Counted from the first letter of the stretch, positions 48,390 through 58,291 are shown. The stretch is DNA of 64,000 bases from Flavisolibacter sp. (GCA_028288675.1 JAQBNG010000248.1:1-64000); one strand, 5' to 3'. Notes: generated by a model from the letters alone, not told the origin. Program-made: numbers and translations.

Positions 48390-48579
48390 AAAATAGGCAG
48401 TTATCCGTTGCAGTTGGCAAAATTTATCCAGGCTTTATTGGGTTGAAGAAAGTAGAAATCATAGAGTGCAAACTGCCGGCTGGGAACCTCCTCTATTTGG
48501 CACAAATTTTTATACAATATGATTACCTTGATACTGGGGTATTACCGGGTGAAATAATTTCATCTCAAAACCATTTAAC

Positions 48580-48765
48580 ATGAAAAAGATATTATTAGGC
48601 GCCTTAGTTTGCGCTGCTGTTGCAGGAGTTGTATTTTATTTGTCTGACGAAGAAAAGTTTAAAGACACTGTTGATGATCTGAAAAATAAAGCCGATGATG
48701 CTTACGGGAAAGTAAAAGACAAATTCGGCAAGCACAAAGACGAATTTGAAAATACAATGAGTTAA
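48580..48765 (+). CDS. Small YtxH-like protein
   Basis: MKKILLGALVCAAVAGVVFYLSDEEKFKDTVDDLKNKADDAYGKVKDKFGKHKDEF. Confidence 0.75.
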   Translation: MKKILLGALVCAAVAGVVFYLSDEEKFKDTVDDLKNKADDAYGKVKDKFGKHKDEFENTMS

Positions 48766-48771
48766 GAAACT

Positions 48772-48797
48772 AAAGCGGCTTTAGCCGCTTTTTATTT
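48772..48797 (+). terminator. Hairpin terminator
   Basis: AAAGCGGCTTTAGCCGCTTTTTATTTT. Confidence 0.8.
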
Positions 48798-48838
48798 TAA
48801 AGTCTAGTTGGAATTGAGTAATCCCCTTTTTAAAATGA

Positions 48839-49231
48839 TCAATCCTGAATGCGCCAAGGCGGGTTAAGCCTGTTACTTCCGGCGTAATAAAGTATAAGCG
48901 GGTTATTATCAATGTCTTTCAATTTTGCTTCCCGCCAAAGCCAGGTTTTATTGGTTGGCAGTTCCTCAAAAACTATCCCTTTGTCAATCAGCATTTGTAC
49001 ATGAATATCTAAATCCTGCACTTCAAAATAAATCCATATGCCATTGCTTGTTGGCAATTCGTCAACCATGTGTAAGGAGAAGGTTGAATCACCTTCCGGG
49101 CACTGGAACCGTGCATAATGCGGCAGCGATTTTACAATTAATCGGAGACCCAATTTTTGGTAGAATTGAATAGAGGCTTCAACATCTTTTACGGGGATAG
49201 TAATTTGGTTTAAGTTCATAGAAAATGACAT
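48839..49231 (-). CDS. VOC (glyoxalase) family protein
   Basis: LNQITIPVKDVEASIQFYQKLGLRLI ... LKDIDNNPLILYYAG. Confidence 0.88.
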   Translation of the reverse strand: MSFSMNLNQITIPVKDVEASIQFYQKLGLRLIVKSLPHYARFQCPEGDSTFSLHMVDELPTSNGIWIYFEVQDLDIHVQMLIDKGIVFEELPTNKTWLWREAKLKDIDNNPLILYYAGSNRLNPPWRIQD

Positions 49232-49500
49232 GGAGTTTTTGCCTATGCTTGGTTACAAATAGAGGGCAACCTTAAAGGTATAGTGAATAAAAGATTGTAT
49301 GTCCGGCCAATTTTCTTATCACTCTTATTTGATTGACAACTTAACAGAAATTGTATAGCTGTCATTAAGGAAAGTGCAACCCAAATAATTTTAGAATTCT
49401 TACCTGATGTTTCAAACAACTAAAAACAGCATCATACGCACTCTCTACAAATTCAAAAAATGAATTGAATTTCATTGTTATACCATTTATAGCCTACACA

Positions 49501-49531
49501 AAAAAAAGTCCTGCATCATCTGCAGGACTTT
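49501..49531 (-). terminator. Hairpin terminator of secDF
   Basis: On - strand AAAGTCCTGCAGATGATGCAGGACTTTTTTT. Confidence 0.8.
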
Positions 49532-49550
49532 ACTTTAAATATCATACTAC

Positions 49551-52500
49551 TTATACTTTTTGCGCTTTGACTTTAAGTACCGGCTTTGTTTCTGCAATGG
49601 GTTCATCATTACCGCCTAATGGTCTTTTACCACCCAGGTCAACAAGAATTGGAGCCGCAACAAAAATGGAAGAGTACGAACCTGTAATAACACCAATCAA
49701 CATAGCAAAGGCAAACCCTTTGGTTACTTCACCACCTACAATAAACAGGATCAAGATGGTTAAGAATACCGTTAAAGAGGTCATAATGGTACGGCTTAAT
49801 GTTTCGTTGATTGCTTTATTGATTACAGTCTCTTTGCTGGCCCCTACCATTTTGCGACTGTATTCCCGGATACGGTCAAATACAATTACCGTATCATTCA
49901 TGGAGAAACCAATCACGGTTAATATAGCAGCAATAAAATGCTGGTCTAATTCTAACGGGAAAGGCACAATATTCTTGAAAAAAGAGAACACGGCCAACGT
50001 TACCAATACGTCATGAGCAAGGGCAACAATGGTTCCCAAGGAATATCTCCAGTCGCGGAAACGGATAAAGATGTACAAAGCAATCATCATTATACTCCAG
50101 AAGGTGGCCCATTTAGCACCGTTCTTTAAATCATCGGAGATAGTAGGCAATACTGTGGTAGAACCAACAATATGCTTTGCTTTAAATTCCTCGTAACTAG
50201 TTTGCGGAACATAATTTTTTAAGCCTGCCATCAGTTTTGTTCCAACTATTGTATCAGCGGCAGCGCTTGTATTAGTAATTTGGTAAGAGGTAGTAATATC
50301 CAACTGGTTGTTAGCACCAATTGTTTTTAAAACCAGGCCGGAATTATCGCCAAAAGCAGCAGTTAAATCATTACGTACAGCTTCTACTTTATCATTCATG
50401 GGCTGGTCGAACTTCACTACATAGCTGCGTCCGCCTTTAAATTCTACCCCTTCGTGAAAACCATTAATAACAGCAGCTATACCCAAAATCAATATCACCG
50501 CAGAAATACCATAAGCCACTTTTCTGTATTCAATAAACTTATAATTGGCATGTTTAAAAATGCGGCGCGAAACAGGAGTGAAATACTCCAGGTGACGCTT
50601 TTTATTTGTAAACCAGTTAGTAACCCAACGGCTTACCAAAATTCCGCAAAATAAGGAAAGAAGAATACCGATTATTTGCGTGGTGGCAAATCCTTTTACC
50701 GGGCCTAAGCCAAACGAGAAAAGAATGATGGCCGTTAACAAGGTGGTTACGTGGGCATCCAGCACAGGCGGCAGTGACCGTTTATAACCTTCATTTACAG
50801 CAGCGATATAAGTTTTCCCTTTCGTGAGTTCTTCCTTAATGCGTTCGTAAATAATTACGTTAGTATCTACCGCCATACCAATGGTTAATACCAAACCGGC
50901 AATGCCGGGAGCTGTTAACGTTGCACCCAAACCGGTAAGAACACCAATAGTAAATAACAGGTTTAAAATAAGGGCGATGTTGGCTACCCAGCCTGCTGTA
51001 TTGTAATACACCAGCATTAATAAAAAGATGACAATAAATGAAAGGGCAAAGGCCATGATACCCCCATTAACGGCATCGGCGCCTAAAGTTGGCCCTACAA
51101 TTTGCTCCTGCACAATTTTAGCGGGCGCAGGCAGTTTACCTGCTTTTAAAATGTTGGCTAAATCCTGTGCTTCAGCAAGGGTAAAGTTGCCGGAGATCTC
51201 TGTACGGCCACCACTTATTTTACCATTATGTGCAATAGGAGCAGAGTATACAATATCATCTAAAACAATAGCGATGGGCCTTGTTTCTTTAAAGGATGTT
51301 TCGGTTAAACGTTCCCACTTGGTATTACCTGCCGGCCCTATTTCCATAGATACGGTAGGCTTGCCGCCCATTTGGTCGTAGCTCTGCGTAGCAGTGGTAA
51401 TTACATCACCTTCCATCGGCGCCTTATCGCTATTGGAGGTTTTTAGAACATACATCGGCACAACATTTTGTTGCCTGCCATTCGCATCGCGGCCTGGGAT
51501 GCCAAATCCAAAACGGGCGTCGCTTAATCCGGCTTCTGTAAATGCACGGCGAACAACATCATTATTTAAATAAGTGCGCAGGTAGGCTGTATCTTTTGTA
51601 GCTACTACCAAACCCTGGCCAGACTGCTGAAATAATTTCAACAAGGGGTTATTGCCGGCAATTGCAGTATCAGCAACTTTTTTACTGGTATCATTTAACG
51701 TAGAAAGAGTTTTTGTACCTGTATCAGAAGCAGCTTTAACTGCAGTATCTGTCACTTTATTAGTCGTATCAGCAATTGGAGTAGGTGCAGGGACAGTTGG
51801 TTTTGAAGCCTGCTCTAAAGCACCCAATGCTCTATCCGCGTTGGTAAGTGCAGTAAAGTATTCTTCAGGCTTGTAGGTAAGCCAAAACTGCAGGTTGGCC
51901 GACGACTGTAAATATTTACGAACCCGCTCCTGGTCTTGCAAGCCCGGAAGTTCAACGGTGATAATACCACGTTCTTTATTAGGGTTGATGTTAGGCTGGG
52001 CTACACCAAATTGGTCAATACGTGTTTGCAACACCCTAAAAGTGCGGTCGAATGCTGCGTTTGATTCTTCACGAATAAAGCCAACCACTTTATCATCGCC
52101 ATCTTTAGGTGTGATTCTTCCGGCACTTGCTGCCGAGAATAATGGCGCCAAAGGTGCATTAGCTGAAAGCTTTTTGTATTCTTCTACAAACAGGGAAACA
52201 TAGTCTGCACTACTATTGGCTTTACGGCTTTCAGCATTTTCCAGGGCCTTCAAAAAACTCGGGTCTTTGCTGTTGTTAGCCATAGACCGAAGAAGTCCTG
52301 CCAACTCCACTTCAAGGGTAACATTGATACCACCTTGTAAGTCGAGGCCGAGATTTAATTCTTCTTCTTTCGCCTTTTGGTAAGAGATGGGACCGGTAAT
52401 GCCAAAGTGAACATTCTCATCTTTTGTGCTGTCCAGTAATCTTCTTAAACGATCTTTGTAGGCCTGTGCTTTAGTAGCACTGTCGGCAGTTACATAGTTC

Positions 52501-52640
52501 AGACTAACAAATTGTTTCGCTTTCGCCTCCATTTTATTTTCATGGCCACGCACTACCCAGGTAAAGGACAGCTCATAGATAGAATAAATAATAAGCAGGA
52601 TAGTAAAAAAGCGGATTAGGCCCTTCAATTGCATAAACAC
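49551..52640 (-). CDS. secDF: SecD-SecF fusion protein translocase subunit
   Basis: LGLDLQGGINVTLEV, VDTNVIIYERIKEELTKGK, then SecF-like GVEFKGGRSYVVKF and IGFSMNDTVIVFDRIREYSRK. Confidence 0.96.
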   Translation of the reverse strand: MFMQLKGLIRFFTILLIIYSIYELSFTWVVRGHENKMEAKAKQFVSLNYVTADSATKAQAYKDRLRRLLDSTKDENVHFGITGPISYQKAKEEELNLGLDLQGGINVTLEVELAGLLRSMANNSKDPSFLKALENAESRKANSSADYVSLFVEEYKKLSANAPLAPLFSAASAGRITPKDGDDKVVGFIREESNAAFDRTFRVLQTRIDQFGVAQPNINPNKERGIITVELPGLQDQERVRKYLQSSANLQFWLTYKPEEYFTALTNADRALGALEQASKPTVPAPTPIADTTNKVTDTAVKAASDTGTKTLSTLNDTSKKVADTAIAGNNPLLKLFQQSGQGLVVATKDTAYLRTYLNNDVVRRAFTEAGLSDARFGFGIPGRDANGRQQNVVPMYVLKTSNSDKAPMEGDVITTATQSYDQMGGKPTVSMEIGPAGNTKWERLTETSFKETRPIAIVLDDIVYSAPIAHNGKISGGRTEISGNFTLAEAQDLANILKAGKLPAPAKIVQEQIVGPTLGADAVNGGIMAFALSFIVIFLLMLVYYNTAGWVANIALILNLLFTIGVLTGLGATLTAPGIAGLVLTIGMAVDTNVIIYERIKEELTKGKTYIAAVNEGYKRSLPPVLDAHVTTLLTAIILFSFGLGPVKGFATTQIIGILLSLFCGILVSRWVTNWFTNKKRHLEYFTPVSRRIFKHANYKFIEYRKVAYGISAVILILGIAAVINGFHEGVEFKGGRSYVVKFDQPMNDKVEAVRNDLTAAFGDNSGLVLKTIGANNQLDITTSYQITNTSAAADTIVGTKLMAGLKNYVPQTSYEEFKAKHIVGSTTVLPTISDDLKNGAKWATFWSIMMIALYIFIRFRDWRYSLGTIVALAHDVLVTLAVFSFFKNIVPFPLELDQHFIAAILTVIGFSMNDTVIVFDRIREYSRKMVGASKETVINKAINETLSRTIMTSLTVFLTILILFIVGGEVTKGFAFAMLIGVITGSYSSIFVAAPILVDLGGKRPLGGNDEPIAETKPVLKVKAQKV

Positions 52641-52805
52641 TAATTTTTGATGTTACCTCTTTTCCCTCTCCATTGGGAGGGGTGCGAAGCAGTTTTTTAA
52701 AGAGGGGCAAATATATCTTTTTCAGGTTAATTTCAGCCTTTATATCTGCCTCTTTCTAACCGCTAAAATGACCTGTTCAAAGGCTTTTAGCTATATTTTG
52801 GCTTT

Positions 52806-54113
52806 ATGATGAAGAATTACTCTCCGCTGTTTTTAGTTCCTCTTTGCATTTGGATCAATTCCTGCACCACCGTAAAAAGAACTGCACTTTCCATGGAAAA
52901 AAGTAACGAAGCTTTTGTTACGGTTAAAACCGATACCCTGCTGACCAATATTTTAGAAGCGTACCCCCTATACTTCGACAGCGTACTTAAAAACAAAGAC
53001 CAGTGGCGGGTGCAAATTATTTATACGCAAATTGACCGTGGCGGCAATGGAATGCCAAAGCTCACGCATCACTATTACAATCTTCAACCTTCGCTTTATT
53101 TCTATCCGGCATCTACCGTAAAATTGCCCGTTGCTGCTTTAGCACTGCAAAGATTGAATGAGTTGAGTAGTGCCGGATTAGATAAGAACGCAATCATGAT
53201 CACTGAAGCAGGTGCGGAGGGTCAAACTGCTGTTTTCAACGATCCCACGTCTGCCGATGGGAAGCCTTCAATTGCACAATACATCAAAAAAATTTTCCTG
53301 GTTAGCGATAACGATGCTTATAATCGTCTTTATGAATTTTTAGGGCAGGAATATATCAACAACAGCCTGCATAAAATGGGTTATGATAGTATTCAATTGC
53401 TGCATCGTTTGCAGCTTAACTTAACCGAGGAACAAAACAGGACTACCAATCCTATAAAATTTTATAACGCAGCTTCAAAGCTTATGTACCAGCAACCTTT
53501 GGTTATAAGTGGCTTAGCTTACCAGCACCGACAAACATTTTTGGGAGATGGGTATAAGAGTGGGGATTCATTAGTAAATCTTCCTTTTGATTTTTCGAAA
53601 AAGAACCGCATTAACCTGGCTGATCTGCATTCTATTTTACAACGTATTATTTTACCCGAAACAGTTTCTTCTGGCCAACGCTTTAATTTAACCGACGACG
53701 ATTATAAGTTTCTTTATAGATATATGTCTATGAAGCCCGGTGAATCCCGGTTCCCACAATATGATTCTACTTACCCCGAGGCCTACGGGAAATTTTTGCT
53801 GTTTGGCGGCGAAGGCGCAATGGAAAATAAGAACCTCAGAATTTTTAATAAGATTGGCGATGCTTATGGCTTCTTGCAGGATGTAGCCTATATTGTTGAT
53901 TTTGAAAAAGGAGTGGAGTTTATGTTAAGTGCTACTATTTACTGCAACAGCGACGGTATTTTTAACGATGATAAATACGACTATGAAAACATAGGTTTTC
54001 CGTTCATGAAGCATTTGGGCGAAGCAGTTTATAACTACGAGTTGCAACGGCCTAAAAAGGTAAAACCTGACCTCTCTAAGTTTAAGATAGATTATACTAA
54101 CACGAATTTTTAG
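52806..54113 (+). CDS. Class A beta-lactamase-like serine hydrolase lipoprotein
   Basis: Lipobox INSCTT; YPASTVKLPVAALALQRLNEL (SxxK), VSDNDAYNRLYEFLGQ (SDN). Confidence 0.85.
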   Translation: MMKNYSPLFLVPLCIWINSCTTVKRTALSMEKSNEAFVTVKTDTLLTNILEAYPLYFDSVLKNKDQWRVQIIYTQIDRGGNGMPKLTHHYYNLQPSLYFYPASTVKLPVAALALQRLNELSSAGLDKNAIMITEAGAEGQTAVFNDPTSADGKPSIAQYIKKIFLVSDNDAYNRLYEFLGQEYINNSLHKMGYDSIQLLHRLQLNLTEEQNRTTNPIKFYNAASKLMYQQPLVISGLAYQHRQTFLGDGYKSGDSLVNLPFDFSKKNRINLADLHSILQRIILPETVSSGQRFNLTDDDYKFLYRYMSMKPGESRFPQYDSTYPEAYGKFLLFGGEGAMENKNLRIFNKIGDAYGFLQDVAYIVDFEKGVEFMLSATIYCNSDGIFNDDKYDYENIGFPFMKHLGEAVYNYELQRPKKVKPDLSKFKIDYTNTNF

Positions 54114-54305
54114 AATGAATTAAAGGCACAATTCAGAATAGTATTTTTTTATGATGTCCTGGAAGTTGTTACTATAGATCATTACTTATATAAACGATAG
54201 AAACATACAATTCTTTTTAAAATGCTTTCAAATGCAACTGATTAAAGAAAGTGTTTCCCATTTACATTACGCAAAAATTCGTGTAATTCGTGTTTAGAAT
54301 TCGTG
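54100..54305. repeat. AATTCGTG word repeats plus inverted AAAAATTCGTGT arm at the upstream gene stop
   Basis: AATTCGTG at 54276, 54285, 54298; inverted copy ACACGAATTTTT at 54100-54111 overlapping the stop codon region of the hydrolase. Confidence 0.75.
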
Positions 54306-54351
54306 TTATCGTTCCTCTTACTACATTTGCCACTTTCACAAAATAAATTGC

Positions 54352-55542
54352 ATGCACTTATCTTCTTTGCTTACCAGATTCAGCGAACCGGAAACTTTAC
54401 GAATGGCCAAACTGGGTCGTGAACTTCGGGCCAAAGGATTAGACATTGTTGACCTCAGTTTAGGTGAACCTGACTTTGATACGCCCGATCATATTAAAGA
54501 AGCAGCTAAAAAAGCTATTGATGAAAACTGGAGCCACTATACCCCGGTATCAGGTTATCTTGATTTGCGTGAAGCTATTTGCCATAAGTTTAGCCGCGAT
54601 AATAACCTCAATTACAGCCCTGAAAATATTGTAGTCTCAACAGGGGCTAAACAAAGCCTTGCCAATATTATTTTAAGTGTGATTGATAAAGACGACGAAG
54701 TAATTATTCCTACACCGTTTTGGGTTACCTACGCAGCCCTTGTTCAAATGGCAGGTGGCACCGTAAAGTTGATCAAAACAGAGTTGGAGAATGGATACAA
54801 AATAACTCCTGCAGAATTAGAAGCCGCTATCTCCCCAAGAACGAAAATGTTTATGTTTTCTTCGCCGTGCAACCCAAGCGGCTCTGTATATAATAAAGAA
54901 GAATTAGCGGCACTTGCCGACGTCTTTAAGCGCTATCCGCAAATCGTAATTATCTCCGATGAAATTTATGAGTATATCAATTATAGCGGCAAGCATTTCA
55001 GCATTGCAGAACACGAAGAGTTGAAAGAACAAATCGTTATTGTGAACGGCTTAAGCAAAGGCTTTGCTATGACAGGGTGGAGGCTTGGTTACATTGCAGC
55101 CCCGCTCCAGATTGCAAAAGCATGTGATAAGTTGCAGGGCCAGCTTACATCGGGTACCAACGCTATTACGCAACGTGCTGCCATAACCGCATTAACATCA
55201 CCACTTGATGCTACCTATAAAATGGTAGAAGAATTTACAAGGCGAAAAACGCGGGTGATGGAGCTAATGCACGGCATTGAAGGTTTTCGTTTTCCTGAAC
55301 CCGATGGCGCCTTTTATGCGTTTCCTTGTGTTGATTTTTACTTCGGTAAAAGCGACGGTGAAGAAACCATTAATTCCGCTGATGATTTGAATATGTACTT
55401 ATTAAACAAAGGCCATGTATCAACCGTAACGGGTTCGGCGTTTGGCGATGATCATTGCCTTCGCTTCTCATTTGCCAACAGCATGGAAAATATTGAAAAG
55501 GGATTTGCGAGAATTAAAGAAGCCCTTGCCAGGTTGAAGTAA
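54352..55542 (+). CDS. Aspartate-type PLP aminotransferase (class I/II)
   Basis: DIVDLSLGEPDFDTPDHIKEAAKKAI, FSSPCNPSGSVY, ISDEIYEYINY, NGLSKGFAMTGWRLGYIAAP. Confidence 0.95.
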   Translation: MHLSSLLTRFSEPETLRMAKLGRELRAKGLDIVDLSLGEPDFDTPDHIKEAAKKAIDENWSHYTPVSGYLDLREAICHKFSRDNNLNYSPENIVVSTGAKQSLANIILSVIDKDDEVIIPTPFWVTYAALVQMAGGTVKLIKTELENGYKITPAELEAAISPRTKMFMFSSPCNPSGSVYNKEELAALADVFKRYPQIVIISDEIYEYINYSGKHFSIAEHEELKEQIVIVNGLSKGFAMTGWRLGYIAAPLQIAKACDKLQGQLTSGTNAITQRAAITALTSPLDATYKMVEEFTRRKTRVMELMHGIEGFRFPEPDGAFYAFPCVDFYFGKSDGEETINSADDLNMYLLNKGHVSTVTGSAFGDDHCLRFSFANSMENIEKGFARIKEALARLK

Positions 55543-55779
55543 GTCCTTTACTGCCTTTGCTACCGTGATAGGCCACAATCTGCTCAGCCATTGCTTTGAT
55601 AAGCTATTACAAAACTCAATTGCTATATGGTGATTGAGTTTTTTGGTTTCAGCAATAATGCTTATTATGTTGTTTGCGGGGTTTACCTGATGGTAAAATC
55701 GATTCATCCAAGCATGTACAATGGATAATTTATTTGTAAAATCATTTTAGCCGTTAAATGTTGGTGATTTTAACCTGGC

Positions 55780-55890
55780 GTGTATTTGCGCTGCTCTAAT
55801 TTATCCGCGTTTGCTTGGATAACTGGTTAAAATTATGCAATTGTAAATATTATTTTGAGGATGGAGTAGCGTATATTAGTGCAAATACAC
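55780..55890. other. Imperfect hairpin bounding the putative cassette island (attC-like, weakest)
   Basis: GTGTATTTGCGC (55780-55791) pairs with GTGCAAATACAC (55879-55890); followed by ATGTTGGTGGCAATTA. Confidence 0.35.
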
Positions 55891-55922
55891 ATGTTGGTGG
55901 CAATTAAAAGGACTGACCCTAA

Positions 55923-56453
55923 ATGAAAGAGTTTTTAAGACGACTGAAACTAATAGATTATTTGACAACAACATTACCAATCAGTAAGCCCAACTTTGTC
56001 AACCGTCTACAAGAAATAACTGATATTGGAAGGATTGGAATGTTTTCGGACACTTTTGATGTTTTTTCTTCCAGCAAAAACGAGTTCAAAGGACACGTGG
56101 ATTTAAACGGCTTTAAGCTAAAAAGGAGACGAAGGTTCTTTGACACCAACATGAATTTTGCAATTGCAAGCGGGACATTTACTGAAGCCAATGGACAACT
56201 TACTGTTGAGACGGAAGTAAATGGATTCAAGAGTTTCTTTATTCTCTTCTATGTTTTCTTGATAATTTTTTATTCCATTTTCATTTTTGGCTTTTGGGGC
56301 AGTAGTAACAAAGAGAGCTTTATTGCAATACCGTTCATATTGCTTCATGGAACATTCATGTTTGCCCTGCCATATTTTATGATGAGGCGAAGTGTTAAGC
56401 GCTTAAAATATGAATTAGAAAGAGAATTTTTCTATTTGACAAAGACAGAATAA
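55923..56453 (+). CDS. Two-TM hypothetical protein, candidate cassette gene
   Basis: 176-aa ORF with hydrophobic segments FFILFYVFLIIFYSIFIFGFWG and IAIPFILLHGTFMFALPYFMM. Confidence 0.65.
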   Translation: MKEFLRRLKLIDYLTTTLPISKPNFVNRLQEITDIGRIGMFSDTFDVFSSSKNEFKGHVDLNGFKLKRRRRFFDTNMNFAIASGTFTEANGQLTVETEVNGFKSFFILFYVFLIIFYSIFIFGFWGSSNKESFIAIPFILLHGTFMFALPYFMMRRSVKRLKYELEREFFYLTKTE

Positions 56454-56495
56454 ATGGCTATTACAGACTGTACAAACATAACTGCCACCAACATC

Positions 56496-56606
56496 GGCTT
56501 GGCAAAAGCAGGGCCGACCAACAAAGGCTAAACTTTATATCTTTATTTAATAATATCGGTAAAAGCGTAAGCAGACGGAATTCTATTTCCCTGCCTTCGC
56601 CAAGCC
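56496..56606. other. attC-like hairpin between 55923 gene and 56633 gene
   Basis: GGCTTGGCAAAAGCAGGG (56496-56513) vs CCCTGCCTTCGCCAAGCC (56589-56606), 16/18 complementary; outer CATAAC upstream and GTTTAAC (56614-56620) downstream. Confidence 0.5.
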
Positions 56607-56632
56607 TCGCCACGTTTAACTGCAATACTAAA

Positions 56633-56896
56633 ATGACAGACATAGACACAACTCAATTGATTGACAAAAGAAATGAGGATGTATGGAGTGAGATAGTATC
56701 AAGGTATCAGGTTGATGTTCAAGTATCGTCAAATTCGGAATACTCTTGCTACACTCAATCCGACACTATCATATTTTTTGTCCCTCTAAATAACTATTGC
56801 CCTGACTCATTTTACTCACGAACTTCTTCATATTTATATTCGTCTGAAGGAAGTTTATATAGGTTCAAATCTAATCTTGAGAATATCCTCAGGTAA
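56633..56896 (+). CDS. Small hypothetical protein, candidate cassette gene
   Basis: 87-aa ORF starting shortly after the hairpin. Confidence 0.5.
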   Translation: MTDIDTTQLIDKRNEDVWSEIVSRYQVDVQVSSNSEYSCYTQSDTIIFFVPLNNYCPDSFYSRTSSYLYSSEGSLYRFKSNLENILR

Positions 56897-56927
56897 AGTT
56901 TTATAGCAATCTTTAAACTTTAAAAAT

Positions 56928-57494
56928 ATGAAACGGAACAAATTTATTGCCTCAATTCTAACTATCGCAACGACACCATTAATATCTGCTGCACAAATAC
57001 AAAAAGCTTTTCAAAGAAAAGAAAAAGGATTTAAAATCTCTGCAGGAGAAGGGAGAGTTCACGGACATATTAAATTGAAAGGTGTAAACTCAAATATTCT
57101 TGATGTCAAAATATCAGGAAAGGATACAGACGGTGACCTGGCAATTTTTGAGCAGACTTCTCTTTCCCAAGGCAAAGGAACGCCCTTACATATTCACAAT
57201 GCACAGGACGAAATATTTTATGTTATAGAAGGTTCATATAAATTTCAAGTAGGTGACGACAAGCATGATTTGACAACTGGCGACAGTATATTCTTACCAC
57301 GAAAAGTTGCTCATGCCTGGACTCAAGTATCGGAAAAAGGAAAAATGACTGTAATAATGCAACCCGCAGGTAAATTAGAAAATTTCTTTGTTACGATGGC
57401 TGCATTAAACCATGAGCCAAGTCAGCAAGAAATAGCAAAGATTTTTTCAGATAATGATATGCAAGTAGTTGGCCCCCCTTTAAAAATTGATTAA
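56928..57494 (+). CDS. Secreted/periplasmic cupin-domain protein
   Basis: Signal-like N-terminus; GTPLHIHNAQDEIFYVIEGSYKFQVGDDKHDLTTGDSIFLPRKVAHAW. Confidence 0.88.
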   Translation: MKRNKFIASILTIATTPLISAAQIQKAFQRKEKGFKISAGEGRVHGHIKLKGVNSNILDVKISGKDTDGDLAIFEQTSLSQGKGTPLHIHNAQDEIFYVIEGSYKFQVGDDKHDLTTGDSIFLPRKVAHAWTQVSEKGKMTVIMQPAGKLENFFVTMAALNHEPSQQEIAKIFSDNDMQVVGPPLKID

Positions 57495-57520
57495 AAGTCA
57501 GGAGAAATATCACACTACAA

Positions 57521-57694
57521 AGGTTTGGCAATATGGCGGCAGGACTTTGAAACTTCAACTATATGGTATACTATAAGCAGTAATTCCCGTCGACGATTAT
57601 TTATGAGCTTTTATTTGTTATTTTAATCTTTAGCTTTTTAATCGGCTTCGGTTGTGGGCTGACAGTTATAAATTGCCACTACATCGCCAAGCCT
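57521..57694. other. attC-like hairpin between cupin gene and coaE
   Basis: AGGTTTGGCAATATGGCGGCAG (57521-57542) vs TTGCCACTACATCGCCAAGCCT (57673-57694), about 16/22 complementary; GTTAAC at ~57700. Confidence 0.45.
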
Positions 57695-57700
57695 AAATCG

Positions 57701-58291
57701 TTAACCTGTTAACTTCTTTATTTTCCTATCCAACTCCATCACTTGAGCTATCACTAACTCCTGTTCATTATTAGTAATGACAAAATCGCACAACTTCATT
57801 TTCGTTTCTTCATCCATTTGCCTGGCCATTCTGTTAAGTACTTCTTCCTGTGTAGCGTTATCCCGTTCCATTACCCTTTTTATACGGATGTCTTGCGGGG
57901 CATACACACCAATAACATAATCTAACCCTGCATTCGAACCGCTTTCAAAAAGCAAGGCAGCTTCTTTTATAATGTATTGTGTTGTTTGTTGGTTCATCCA
58001 TTCTACCGCATCTCTTATTGTTGGCGGGTGAACAAGGCTATTAAGCAGCTCTAATTTTTGGGGATCATTAAATACAAGGGAAGCTAATTTGGTGCGATCC
58101 AATTCATCCTTATTATAAATGTCATCGCCAAAATGTTGTTTCATTTTTTGCATCAGTTCCTTATCGATTTTGTATAATCGCTTCGATGCAGCATCAGCAT
58201 AATACACCGGTACATTCAACAGTTCAAAAATTTTTGCTATTGTTGTTTTGCCCGATCCAATACCACCGGTAAGTCCGATTTTAAGAGTCAT
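57701..58291 (-). CDS. coaE: Dephospho-CoA kinase
   Basis: LKIGLTGGIGSGKTTIAKIFELLNVPVYYADAASKRL, VYAPQDIRIKRVMERDNATQEEVLNRMARQMDEETK. Confidence 0.96.
   Translation of the reverse strand: MTLKIGLTGGIGSGKTTIAKIFELLNVPVYYADAASKRLYKIDKELMQKMKQHFGDDIYNKDELDRTKLASLVFNDPQKLELLNSLVHPPTIRDAVEWMNQQTTQYIIKEAALLFESGSNAGLDYVIGVYAPQDIRIKRVMERDNATQEEVLNRMARQMDEETKMKLCDFVITNNEQELVIAQVMELDRKIKKLTG

Noticed and set aside
49465-52203. + strand ORFs inside secDF
   Set aside because: Antisense shadows of the long, motif-rich secDF gene.
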